A stretch of 64,000 bases of DNA from DAOUBF01 sp034432795 (lineage in GTDB: Bacteria; Chloroflexota; Anaerolineae; DSLN01), in contig DAOUBF010000057.1 of NCBI GenBank assembly GCA_034432795.1, positions 1 to 64,000 of the forward strand, given 5' to 3'. This document shows, piece after piece, positions 1-7,922 of the stretch. A model generated the notes under the pieces. The model had not been told where the DNA came from, did not search any database, and saw nothing but the letters and a program-made list of their open reading frames with translations. Within the stretch, counting starts at the first letter, position 1, and every line of letters begins with the position of its first letter. The position numbers and the translations under genes are program-made.

Positions 1-921
1 CCCCTTCGTGCGCCGCACGATCAGGTCGGCGAGCAACCCCAGTGCGCCCACCTGCACCGCCATGAACAACAGCAATAGGGTAATCCCAGGGATGTAAAAC
101 ACACTCCCATAGACAAATAAATCGCGGATGAACTTGATTACCCCCACCAGCAAAAGCAACCCCGTGATCGGCAGAAACACCTTGAGCGGGTTGAAGTACA
201 TGATGGAACGCACCACCAGCGTGATGTAGTTATAGGTGTCGGCGATGGGATGGAAGGTGGAACGGCCCTTGCGCGGATAATAATCAATGGGAATATAGGC
301 CACATTATAGCCGTCGCTCAGAAACGCCAGCGTGATCGTGCTCACCCAAGAGTGTGTGTTGGGTAAGATGTTCAGGTAGCGCAGGGCGATCTCGCGCTTG
401 AAGGCGCGAAAACCGGAGTTCAAATCCGGGATGCGCGTGCCCGTGAGGAATTGGGCCAACATGCGGATGAACCACTTCGTGGGCGCGCGCAGCCAGGGCC
501 ATGTCCCCGCCTCCTGCTTGCGCGCACCGATCACCATGTCCGCCTCTGCCATCGCCTCTAACAGCCGGGGAATATCCCGGTTCGGATACGTCCCGTCCGC
601 ATCCGTCATGACGATGATGTCCCCCTGTGCCGCGCGAATGCCCGTCGTGCGCGCCGCCCCCGTGCCCCGGTTCTGGGCATGGCGGATGACGCGCACACCG
701 TCGTAGCTGGCGGCAATCGCCCCTGTGCGGTCGGTGGAGCCATCGTCCACAACGATGATCTCAAAAGGCGTCCCATAGCGATCCAACGCTTCCTGGACCG
801 CCGCCAGATCGTCCCCGATGGCCGCCTCCTCGTTATACGCCGGCAGGACCACACTCACCAGAGGGGCATCCCGGCGCGTGCGCGTTATGGATGGGAATCC
901 CCATTCAGCCACCTCGTTCAT
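1..921 (-). CDS. Family 2 glycosyltransferase, polyprenyl-phosphate type (partial)
   Basis: Reading the minus strand from ATG at 921 gives an open frame of 307 codons that leaves the window at position 1, so the C-terminus is missing. The protein has the GT2 fold start (VSVVLPAYNEE), the DDGSTDRT loop, an NRGTGAARTTGIRAA segment, the DADGTYP metal-binding DxD and the NSGFRAFKRE segment typical of dolichyl/polyprenyl-phosphate sugar synthases. Two hydrophobic segments follow, suggesting membrane anchoring. It probably transfers a sugar from a nucleotide donor to a lipid carrier for envelope glycans. Its ATG overlaps the stop of the upstream GT4 gene (ATGA), so the two are likely translationally coupled. 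The exact donor sugar cannot be read from sequence. Confidence 0.9.
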   Translation of the reverse strand, partial: MNEVAEWGFPSITRTRRDAPLVSVVLPAYNEEAAIGDDLAAVQEALDRYGTPFEIIVVDDGSTDRTGAIAASYDGVRVIRHAQNRGTGAARTTGIRAAQGDIIVMTDADGTYPNRDIPRLLEAMAEADMVIGARKQEAGTWPWLRAPTKWFIRMLAQFLTGTRIPDLNSGFRAFKREIALRYLNILPNTHSWVSTITLAFLSDGYNVAYIPIDYYPRKGRSTFHPIADTYNYITLVVRSIMYFNPLKVFLPITGLLLLVGVIKFIRDLFVYGSVFYIPGITLLLLFMAVQVGALGLLADLIVRRTKG

Positions 922-2171
922 CGGCGTTCCACCTCCCTCACCACCGTGGCGTAAAGCGCCGCCATCTCCGCAACCTGCTCCGCCAGCGTGCGCACCGGTC
1001 GGATGCCCCGGCGCAATTGCGCGATGCGCTCCGGATGCAGGGCCAGATCAGTGAGCGCCTGCCGCCAGGCAGCCACATCCCCCGGCGGAAGCAACAGGCC
1101 ATCCACGCCATCACGGATGCGCCCGGCCAACGCCCCCAGCGCCGAGGCCGCCACCGGCAGGCCACAGGCCATCGCCTCCAGGATAACCGCCGGCGAGTTC
1201 TCGTACCACAGCGAGGGCACGAGCAGCATATCCCCCGCTGCCAGCGCAGAGGCCACCTGATGGCGTTCCAGCCGACCCGCAAAGCGCACCGCCGGCCCCG
1301 CTTCCGCCTGCAGGCGGCGGACATAATCCGGGAATGGCCTGGGGTCGCCGTAGATGGTCAGCGTCGCCTGCGCCGGGTCCAGGTCACGGCAGGCCTGGAC
1401 GATCACATGCACCCCCTTTTGCCAGGCCAGCCCACCCAAATAAATGAAGCGCACAGGCGACGAAGGCCCTGGTTCTTGTCGGCGCACCGGCTCAATTTGG
1501 ATGCCATGCTCAATCAGATGGACCTTGTTGACCGGCAGGCCATGCGCCTCGGCCAGGTCACGCATAAACGCGCTCAGTGCAATGAGTGCATTCATGCGAT
1601 CCAGCGCCCGGCGCACCCCCCGGCTGCGGACCGCCAATAGGGCTGCTACCGCAGGCGCCGCCGCAAGCAGGAGCGGCCGGTCCATTCGCGCGGCTGCGCA
1701 ACGCGCGCAATTCAGCCATAACTTGGGGCCGGCGCACACCGTGCGGTCATAGTTAGTCAAAAGCTGCGCGTTGGGGCAGACCGCCCAGTAATCGTGCAGC
1801 GTGAACACGCGTGCCACCCCTGCCCGTTCTGCCTGCTCAACCAGGGCCAGCGGCAGCCCCATGAGATGCTGAAAGTGTACCACATCCGGGCGGAAATCGT
1901 CCAGCGCCTGGGCGAAGGCGGCCTCCAGGGCGCGATCGCCGAATGACGCCCGAACCCGCCCGAGGACATCGCGCCAGGTAGCCCCGGCGCGATAAACCGG
2001 CACCCCCTCATAGCTATCGCGCGCCAGGCCGGGCGCCTGCCCCGGCACCGGGCAAAACACGGCAACCGCATGGCCACGCGCCTGCAACTCGCGAGACAGG
2101 CTGTGGGTGGATACCTCAGTGCCGCCAATCGCGTCGGGTAGATACTGATGGATGACGTGCAGGATGCGCAT
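918..2171 (-). CDS. GT4 family glycosyltransferase
   Basis: This 417-residue protein begins like GT-B family 4 enzymes (MRILHVIHQYLPDAIGGTE), with the glycine-rich acceptor loop and an N-terminal acceptor domain. The C-terminal donor domain carries the EX7E signature in ENSPAVILEAMACGLPV. There is no signal peptide, so a cytoplasmic enzyme using a nucleotide sugar is expected. It sits 12 bp downstream of a polytopic sugar-transferase-like protein and overlaps the next GT2 gene, forming a three-gene glycan assembly operon on the minus strand. The linkage and product are unknown; exopolysaccharide or glycolipid synthesis is an inference from context. Confidence 0.9.
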   Translation of the reverse strand: MRILHVIHQYLPDAIGGTEVSTHSLSRELQARGHAVAVFCPVPGQAPGLARDSYEGVPVYRAGATWRDVLGRVRASFGDRALEAAFAQALDDFRPDVVHFQHLMGLPLALVEQAERAGVARVFTLHDYWAVCPNAQLLTNYDRTVCAGPKLWLNCARCAAARMDRPLLLAAAPAVAALLAVRSRGVRRALDRMNALIALSAFMRDLAEAHGLPVNKVHLIEHGIQIEPVRRQEPGPSSPVRFIYLGGLAWQKGVHVIVQACRDLDPAQATLTIYGDPRPFPDYVRRLQAEAGPAVRFAGRLERHQVASALAAGDMLLVPSLWYENSPAVILEAMACGLPVAASALGALAGRIRDGVDGLLLPPGDVAAWRQALTDLALHPERIAQLRRGIRPVRTLAEQVAEMAALYATVVREVERR

Positions 2172-2183
2172 CGGGGACAGCGG

Positions 2184-4424
2184 TTAGTCGTCAGACCGAT
2201 CCGTCACCTGGTATAGGTCCAGAGAGAGCGCGAAACGGTTGATCGCCGTCGGGAAGTGATCGTAGGACTGCTCCAGCGTGGGGACATCCACTGTCACCCG
2301 GCGTTGCCAGGTGAGTTGCAGCCCCGCCTGGGCCAGCGCGTCCGTTGCTCCGCCGTCGGGCCGCGCCAACAGAACCACCGGTCGGTCTGCCTCCAGCCCC
2401 CACCGCACAGCGCGTTCCAGCCCGGCCTGCGACCAGCCCACCTGGAGATCGAACACTGTCAGCCCAAACAGGTACTCCAGCGGCGTGCCCAGCAAGGCCC
2501 CGCTCCCCACCGGCGCCGGGTCATCAAACACGACCACGCTCCCCGGCCCCACCGCAGCAGCCAGATCGCTCACCTGCCCGATCAGCCCGGCGTACTCCAC
2601 ATGCGGCAGTACAACCCGGCCCTGATAGCCCATCCATAAGATAAGCGCCAGACTGAGAAGGACGGAGGACAAAGAGAGCAGACGGGGGACGGACGACGGA
2701 AGACGAAGAGTAGATGGCCTCCGTCCCCCGTCTTCCGTCCTCCGTCTGTTCCACAGCCACACCAGTGCATAAGCCGCGCCCAGCATAAACAGCGGAATAA
2801 CCAGCGGCACGTAGCGGCGCATGGTGTAAATGTGGTGGGGGTTGTTCAGCATCCGGTACAGGTAGAGCAGCGTCGCCAACAGCGCCAGGCCCAATGGTAA
2901 CCACAGCCGCTGCCAGCGCTCGCGCCAGGCGATCAGCGCCAGGCCCGCCACCCCCAGCCAGAGGCCCAGCGGCGTCAGATACCACCCCAACCGCACCATA
3001 TTCTCGTGATCGCTGATAGGCACCTGCGTCGCGCCATAGGCATAGGGGACCAGCCTGACGGCCCCCAGGCGCGGGCGAATGAAATAGCCATACACCGCCA
3101 GGCCGATCAGGCCGATCACCCACCCCAGACGAATGGGGAATTGAAGGCGGGACACCAGCGCCCTTATCGCCTCCACCGCGCCCTGGCCCGAACGGCGCCT
3201 GGTGGCAACCCCATAGACCGCCACGCCTCCCGCCAGCCCGATCACCCCTACCGCGCCGACCACCGGCCCCAATTCCCGCGCCAGGAAGGCGATACCGCTA
3301 TAGGTGTTCAGCGTATAGGGTCGGGCGAAGATCAGCGCGTGCGCCAGGCCGTGTACCACCAGCAGGCCAAACGGGATCAGAAAAGCCAGGTCGCGGCGCC
3401 GGGCCTGGCGCGTCACCAGGCGATACAGCAGCCAGGCTGCGGGCAGCAGCGCCAGATAGGGCAGGTCAATCCGCGCCAGAAACGTCAGCCCGAACAGCAG
3501 CCCGGCCAGCAGGCCAAACACCCAGGGGGCATCCTCCCGCTCGGTGAAGCGCACCCAGGCATAGAACCCGCCCCATAACAGCGCCTGCGTCAGCGCCTCC
3601 GCAGTGGGGTAGCGGGCAAACCAGACCTGCGTCGGCGTGATCGCCAGTAGCAACGCCGCCAACGCCCCCACCGGCCGCCCAAACAGCACCCGCCCTGTAT
3701 AGTACACCCCCAACACGCCCAACATAGCCCAAACCGGCGTCACATACAGCGCGGCCCACAGCCCCCCGGCCAGCGCCGCCAGGCCGATCCACACATACTG
3801 CAAGGGGAAGAACTGGGGGATCACCCACCCCGGCTGATCATCCGAGAGATAGTAGCCGGGAAAGCGGATGTAACGGGCCACCACGCCGCCCGGATCGGGG
3901 CGGAACAGGCTGGGCCACACGTCCTCGCCGACCTGCGCCACCGCCGGGTCGTAGATCAGCAACGCGCCGGTGCGGGCCAGGTTGACGCCCGTGTTGACGT
4001 ACACTCCGGCGTCGGCTCCGCCCAGGATAAACTCGTGGGGACGAAAGTACAGCGGCAGGCACAGGAGCACGAGCGCCACAGGCACCCAATCCACCGGCTT
4101 CCCGGTGGACCCGCTTGCCCGCAGCCGCCTCACGCCCAGGGCGGCTGCGCCCAGCGCGGCCACCAGGGGCAGCACCAGCACAGGGGCACGAAATGCGCCG
4201 ACCTCAGCCAGCGCCACCCCGCCCCAACCGATGATCCCGGCCGCCAGGAGAAGGCCAAAATAGGCCCGTTCCACCCGATCGCTCTCAAGCACAGAGGGGC
4301 TAACAGATAGCGTCGCCAACGCAGGCGGCGCTACCGTAGGGGCAGACCATGTGCCTGCTCTTGATAGCAGGCCCTGTGCCACAACCTGTCTGTCGTCCCT
4401 CGTCCGTCGTCCGTCGTCCGTCAT
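2184..4424 (-). CDS. Polytopic GT-C-like membrane glycosyltransferase
   Basis: About 746 residues with at least ten hydrophobic segments. The early loop GGADAGVYVNTG and the later ARYPTAEALTQ segment resemble GT-C/GT39-like lipid-linked sugar transferases, although I cannot point to a certain catalytic aspartate. The open frame continues to a GTG at 4469, but a TATAAT-like box at 4453-4458 lies inside that extension, so I prefer ATG 4424. The N-terminus (TDDGRRTRDDRQ) and an internal stretch near 2659-2752 (RRTEDGGRRPS...) are encoded by 7-bp repeat arrays found elsewhere in the window. The internal array falls in a loop before a membrane segment. It shares an operon with the two downstream glycosyltransferases. 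Confidence 0.8.
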   Translation of the reverse strand: MTDDGRRTRDDRQVVAQGLLSRAGTWSAPTVAPPALATLSVSPSVLESDRVERAYFGLLLAAGIIGWGGVALAEVGAFRAPVLVLPLVAALGAAALGVRRLRASGSTGKPVDWVPVALVLLCLPLYFRPHEFILGGADAGVYVNTGVNLARTGALLIYDPAVAQVGEDVWPSLFRPDPGGVVARYIRFPGYYLSDDQPGWVIPQFFPLQYVWIGLAALAGGLWAALYVTPVWAMLGVLGVYYTGRVLFGRPVGALAALLLAITPTQVWFARYPTAEALTQALLWGGFYAWVRFTEREDAPWVFGLLAGLLFGLTFLARIDLPYLALLPAAWLLYRLVTRQARRRDLAFLIPFGLLVVHGLAHALIFARPYTLNTYSGIAFLARELGPVVGAVGVIGLAGGVAVYGVATRRRSGQGAVEAIRALVSRLQFPIRLGWVIGLIGLAVYGYFIRPRLGAVRLVPYAYGATQVPISDHENMVRLGWYLTPLGLWLGVAGLALIAWRERWQRLWLPLGLALLATLLYLYRMLNNPHHIYTMRRYVPLVIPLFMLGAAYALVWLWNRRRTEDGGRRPSTLRLPSSVPRLLSLSSVLLSLALILWMGYQGRVVLPHVEYAGLIGQVSDLAAAVGPGSVVVFDDPAPVGSGALLGTPLEYLFGLTVFDLQVGWSQAGLERAVRWGLEADRPVVLLARPDGGATDALAQAGLQLTWQRRVTVDVPTLEQSYDHFPTAINRFALSLDLYQVTDRSDD
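2659..2752. repeat. Inverted heptanucleotide array within the GT-C gene
   Basis: A left half made of GGACGGA/GGACGAC-type units is followed by a right half of CCGTCCC/CCGTCTT/CCGTCCT units, so the array can fold into a long hairpin. It is fully in frame in the membrane glycosyltransferase and adds a charged, stop-free loop. Confidence 0.85.
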
Positions 4425-4427
4425 CCG
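4388..4427. repeat. Heptanucleotide array inside a gene start
   Basis: The plus strand reads repeated GTCCGTC units with period 7 (CGTCCGTCGTCCGTCGTCCG and flanks). It encodes the first residues of the glycosyltransferase on the minus strand. It belongs to the dispersed period-7 family described in the findings. Confidence 0.85.
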
Positions 4428-4452
4428 GCCTTGTGCCTGCCCTTTGCCCTCC

Positions 4453-4481
4453 ATTATACCCCTGATCACGGCTGATCAGAA
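4453..4481 (-). promoter_or_regulatory. Possible promoter of the glycosyltransferase operon
   Basis: On the minus strand TATAAT (4458-4453) lies 17 bp downstream of TTCTGA (4481-4476). The -10 is perfect and the -35 is poor. A palindromic CTGATCAG lies between them. It favours a start at ATG 4424 over GTG 4469. Confidence 0.45.
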
Positions 4482-4613
4482 ATCAGCGCTCAAATCGGTT
4501 CCCCCGCCCTAACCCTCCCCCACAATGGGGGAGGGAAGCCAGAGGTTAGCTCCTCTCTCCCTGGAGAATAACGCGCAACGCCTGGCTCAACAGCATGTTA
4601 TCCATCATGTCAC

Positions 4614-4641
4614 TTGTCCTTTTGTGGAAAATCACTACAAT
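4614..4641 (+). promoter_or_regulatory. Putative sigma70-type promoter
   Basis: TTGTCC (4614-4619) and TACAAT (4636-4641) are separated by 16 bp, placing a start site about 25 bp before the DUF4870-like gene. The match is moderate. Confidence 0.5.
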
Positions 4642-4671
4642 TCAGCTATCCGACTCACGAGGAGGTGCACC

Positions 4672-5148
4672 TTGACCGAGCAACCCCAGCCGCCCATGGA
4701 GCAGCCCCCAGAGGGACCGAGCGTCCAGCCACCGCCGCCGGAGGTGACGCCGCCACCACCGCCGGAATATATGCCGCCTCCGCCACCGCCGCCGCCCACA
4801 ATGGCTGCTGGTGAAATCAGCGACAACGACCGGCTGCTATCGGCGCTGGCCTACATCTTCTGGCCTTTCGTCTCCATCATCATCCTGGCCCTGGAAGAAA
4901 ACAGGCAACGCCCCTTCCAGCGTTTCCACGCCATCCAGGCCCTGGTCGCCGACTTCGTGATCTCTGTTGTCGCCGGCTTGGCCAGTTGTATCCTGGCAGC
5001 GGTCACCTTCTTCATCGGCGGTCTTTGTGGCCTCCTGCCCTTGATCCTGGTTCTCGTCCCATTCTACTGGGCCTACCAGGCCTATCAGGGCAAATACTTT
5101 GATATTCCGGTGGTGACCCAGTTCATCCGCAGCCAGAAGTGGGTCTAA
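4672..5148 (+). CDS. DUF4870-like small membrane protein with proline-rich N-terminus
   Basis: The likely start is TTG 4672, preceded at 7 bp by GAGGAGG; the open frame extends further upstream but without a ribosome-binding site. The 158-residue product has about 45 N-terminal residues dominated by proline (runs such as PPPPPPPP), then SDNDRLLSALAYIFWPFVSI and the RFHAIQA segment typical of DUF4870/Tic20-like proteins, with three hydrophobic segments. The proline-rich arm is probably cytoplasmic and could bind partners, but the family's function is unknown. It is monocistronic with its own promoter-like sequence. Confidence 0.8.
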   Translation: MTEQPQPPMEQPPEGPSVQPPPPEVTPPPPPEYMPPPPPPPPTMAAGEISDNDRLLSALAYIFWPFVSIIILALEENRQRPFQRFHAIQALVADFVISVVAGLASCILAAVTFFIGGLCGLLPLILVLVPFYWAYQAYQGKYFDIPVVTQFIRSQKWV

Positions 5149-5159
5149 AATCCGGCTAG

Positions 5160-5210
5160 CAGTCGTCAGTCGTCAGAGGCGAGTCTGACGACTGACGACT
5201 GACGACTGAG
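5160..5210. repeat. Heptanucleotide hairpin before recJ
   Basis: AGTCGTC AGTCGTC is followed by CTGACGA CTGACGA CTGACGA CTGAG, an inverted array with period 7 ending immediately at the recJ ATG. The array therefore occupies the place where a ribosome-binding site would be expected. Confidence 0.85.
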
Positions 5211-6926
5211 ATGAGCGCACGCCCGAACCGTTGGCACATCGCTGAACCTGCGCCCTCTCATTATATTGCCGCACTGTCTGACCTGCCGCCAGTGTTGGCG
5301 CAGGTGCTCTATAACCGTGGCTATCGCGACCCGGCTCAGGCGCGCGCCTTCCTGGAGGGGCGCTGGGATGGCCCCAGCGATCCCTTCCTGCTCAAAGGCA
5401 TGGCCGAGGCGGTCCAGACCATCCGCCGCGCCATCCGCGACCACCAGGACATTGCCATCTACGGCGACTACGATGCCGATGGCGTCTCCGCCGCCGTCGT
5501 GCTGGTCCATGCGCTGCGCGCCGTCGGCGCCACCGGCCGGATCCACATCCCTCATCGTTATGAGGAGGGTTACGGTGTCAACGCCGCAGCGCTGCGCCGG
5601 CTGGCCGAACAGGGCATCCGTCTGGTCATCACCGTAGACTGCGGCATCTCCTCGGCCCGCGAAGTCGCCGAGGCAGCGGAATACGGCCTGCAGGTGATCA
5701 TCACCGACCACCATACGCCGGGGCTGGAGATGCCCCCTGCTGCCGCCATCATCAACCCGCGCCAGCCGGATTGCCCTTACCCTTTCAAGGACCTGGCCGG
5801 CGTGGGCCTGGCCTACAAGCTGGCCCAGGCCCTCTTTGAGACGGAGGACGGAGGACGGAGGACGGATAGTCCCCGTCCTCCAGACCCCGACGACTTCCTG
5901 GATTTGGTGGCTGTAGGCACGGTGGCCGACCTGGCCCCACTGCGCGGCGAGAACCGGGCGCTGGTCCAGTGCGGCCTGGCGCAAATGCGCCGCACCCCCC
6001 GCCCTGGCCTGCAGGCGCTCATGGACATCACCGCCGTCTCCCCCCAGCGCATCACCGCCTGGACCCTCGGCCATATCTTTGGGCCGCGCCTGAATGCGTC
6101 CGGGAGGCTCACCCATGCGCGCTACTCGCTCAAGCTGCTCATGGCCGAAACCCCTGCCGAAGCCCACCCTCTGGCCAGGCAGCTCAACGAGTGGAATCGC
6201 CAGCGTCAACATCTCACGCTTCAATACACGGAGGCCGCCCGCCAACAGGTGTTGGCGGAGGGCTTGCCGCCCCTGCTCTTCGTCGCCAGCCGCAGCTTTC
6301 TCTCCGGCGTCGTCGGCCTGGTCGCCAGCCGCCTGCTGGACGAGTTCTACCGGCCCGCCGTCGTCGTCGCCATTGAAGATGGCCAGAGCAAAGGCTCGGC
6401 CCGCAGCATCCCCGGCTTCCATATTGCCGAGGCATTGAACGCCTGCCACGACCTGTTTGAGCGTCACGGCGGCCACGCCGCCGCAGCGGGCTTCACCATC
6501 CGCACGGAACGCCTGCCCGAACTCCAGGCGCGGCTCCAGGCGCTGGCTACCGCCGCCCTGGGCGACCACGATTTCATCCGCCCGCTCAGGATTGACGCTG
6601 AACCTGCGCTCGCCGACCTGACCGAAAGGCTGATGGCCAACCTGGCCCGGCTGGAGCCCTGCGGCCAGGACAACCCGCCCCCCCTGTTCCTGACGCGCGG
6701 CCTGCGCGTCCTGGACAGGCGCTACGTGGGCAGGGACGCCGCCCATCTCCAGTTGCGCCTGACCGACGGACAGGAGGAGCGTCGCGCAGTCGTCTTCAAC
6801 CATGCCCGCATCACCGCTCACGTCCCCGACCGGGTGGATGTGGTCTACCAGCTTGCCTGGAACGAATGGGGAGGGCAGGGCCAGGTGGAGATGCACATCT
6901 GCGATCTGCGCCCGGCGCAACTATGA
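5211..6926 (+). CDS. recJ: Single-stranded-DNA-specific exonuclease RecJ
   Basis: The 571-residue protein has the DHH phosphoesterase motifs: DYDADG at 86-91, TVDCGIS, and ITDHH, followed by the DHHA1 domain with GGHAAAAGF and a C-terminal OB-like region. RecJ degrades single-stranded DNA 5' to 3' in recombination and mismatch repair. A 7-bp repeat array at 5838-5882 encodes a charged insertion (ETEDGGRRTDSPRPP) between the DHH domain helix ending in ALF and the conserved DFLDLVAVGTVADL block. The frame is preserved, so the enzyme is probably functional. The stop overlaps the ATG of the epimerase gene. No ribosome-binding site is obvious because the start directly follows a repeat hairpin. 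Confidence 0.95.
   Translation: MSARPNRWHIAEPAPSHYIAALSDLPPVLAQVLYNRGYRDPAQARAFLEGRWDGPSDPFLLKGMAEAVQTIRRAIRDHQDIAIYGDYDADGVSAAVVLVHALRAVGATGRIHIPHRYEEGYGVNAAALRRLAEQGIRLVITVDCGISSAREVAEAAEYGLQVIITDHHTPGLEMPPAAAIINPRQPDCPYPFKDLAGVGLAYKLAQALFETEDGGRRTDSPRPPDPDDFLDLVAVGTVADLAPLRGENRALVQCGLAQMRRTPRPGLQALMDITAVSPQRITAWTLGHIFGPRLNASGRLTHARYSLKLLMAETPAEAHPLARQLNEWNRQRQHLTLQYTEAARQQVLAEGLPPLLFVASRSFLSGVVGLVASRLLDEFYRPAVVVAIEDGQSKGSARSIPGFHIAEALNACHDLFERHGGHAAAAGFTIRTERLPELQARLQALATAALGDHDFIRPLRIDAEPALADLTERLMANLARLEPCGQDNPPPLFLTRGLRVLDRRYVGRDAAHLQLRLTDGQEERRAVVFNHARITAHVPDRVDVVYQLAWNEWGGQGQVEMHICDLRPAQL
5838..5882. repeat. Heptanucleotide array inside recJ
   Basis: Tandem GGACGGA units (period 7) followed by a short complementary CCGTCCTCC arm. 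It is in frame and encodes a hydrophilic insertion between conserved blocks of RecJ. Confidence 0.85.
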
Positions 6927-7915
6927 AGGTTCTCGTCACCGGCGGCGCGGGCTTCATCGGCAGCCACGTCACCGCAGCGCTTCTGGCGCGAGGCGATGCC
7001 GTCGTCTGCCTGGATAACTTCAATGAGACGTATGACCCGGCGCGCAAACGACGCAACGTCGCCCCCTTCCTGGACCACCCTAACTACCGCCTGATCGTGG
7101 GCGATATCCGTGACCCCGCCGCCGTCGCTCAGGCATCTACCGGCGTGGACGCCTGCATCCACATCGCAGCGCTGGCCGGGGTGCGTGCCTCGGTGAGACA
7201 GGCCGCTGCCTATGCTGAGGTCAACGTCGTGGGCAGCGTGCGCCTGCTGGAAGCCGCCCGCGAGGCCAACGTGCACCATATCGTTTATGCCTCCAGTTCC
7301 TCGGTCTATGGCAGGGGCGTTGCGCGCCCGACGGAGGACGGAGGACGAAAGACCGAATCCACCGTCCTCTCAGAGGACATGCCCTGTGACCGCCCCCTCG
7401 CGCCCTACGCGGCCACCAAACGCGCCGGTGAGCTTCTGGGCTACACCTACCACAACCTCTATGGCCTTAACTTTACCGCCCTGCGCCTGTTTAGCGTATA
7501 TGGCCCGCGTGGTCGCCCCGACATGATGCCCTACCAGGTGGCCGAATCCATTGTGCAGCGCAAGCCCATCCGCCTGTTCAACGGCGGGGAGATGTGGCGC
7601 GACTGGTCCTATATTGACGACATCGTGAGCGGCATCCTGGCCGCGTTGGATACACCGCTGGGGTACGAGATCATCAACCTGGGCCGAGGCGAACCGGTGC
7701 GCATGGGCGATTTCGTGGCGCTGTTGGAAGCGCTGATCGGCCTGCCGGCGATCATCCAGGCCGAGCCTGCCCCGCCCACCGAACCGCTCATCACCGCTGC
7801 CGACATCCGCAAGGCCCGCCGCCTGCTGAACTTCAACCCGACCACGCCGGTCAACGTCGGGCTGCAGCGCTTTTGGGACTGGTATCAACGAGACGTTATA
7901 GGCCGCACCGCCTGA
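6923..7915 (+). CDS. NAD-dependent epimerase/dehydratase
   Basis: The start is ATG 6923, overlapping the recJ stop (ATGA); a longer frame exists but lies inside recJ. The 330-residue extended short-chain dehydrogenase has the Rossmann motif TGGAGFIGSH, the active-site YAATK dyad and the FSVYGPRGRPDMM segment, closest to UDP-glucuronate/UDP-glucose 4-epimerases. It probably interconverts nucleotide sugars for the envelope glycans assembled by neighbouring transferases. A 7-bp repeat array at 7329-7376 adds an insertion (RPTEDGGRKTESTVLSED) between the SSSVYG strand and the catalytic YAATK. Substrate is not certain from sequence alone. Confidence 0.9.
   Translation: MKVLVTGGAGFIGSHVTAALLARGDAVVCLDNFNETYDPARKRRNVAPFLDHPNYRLIVGDIRDPAAVAQASTGVDACIHIAALAGVRASVRQAAAYAEVNVVGSVRLLEAAREANVHHIVYASSSSVYGRGVARPTEDGGRKTESTVLSEDMPCDRPLAPYAATKRAGELLGYTYHNLYGLNFTALRLFSVYGPRGRPDMMPYQVAESIVQRKPIRLFNGGEMWRDWSYIDDIVSGILAALDTPLGYEIINLGRGEPVRMGDFVALLEALIGLPAIIQAEPAPPTEPLITAADIRKARRLLNFNPTTPVNVGLQRFWDWYQRDVIGRTA
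7329..7376. repeat. Heptanucleotide array inside the epimerase gene
   Basis: GACGGAG GACGGAG GACGAAA then ACCGTCCTCTC, an in-frame inverted array of the same dispersed family, placed just before the codons for the catalytic tyrosine region. Confidence 0.8.
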
Positions 7916-7922
7916 TGCGTGG

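Noticed and set aside
5166..6920. A long minus-strand ORF opposite recJ
   Set aside because: It is a shadow of recJ caused by high GC, with low-complexity composition and no domain, whereas recJ carries clear catalytic motifs.
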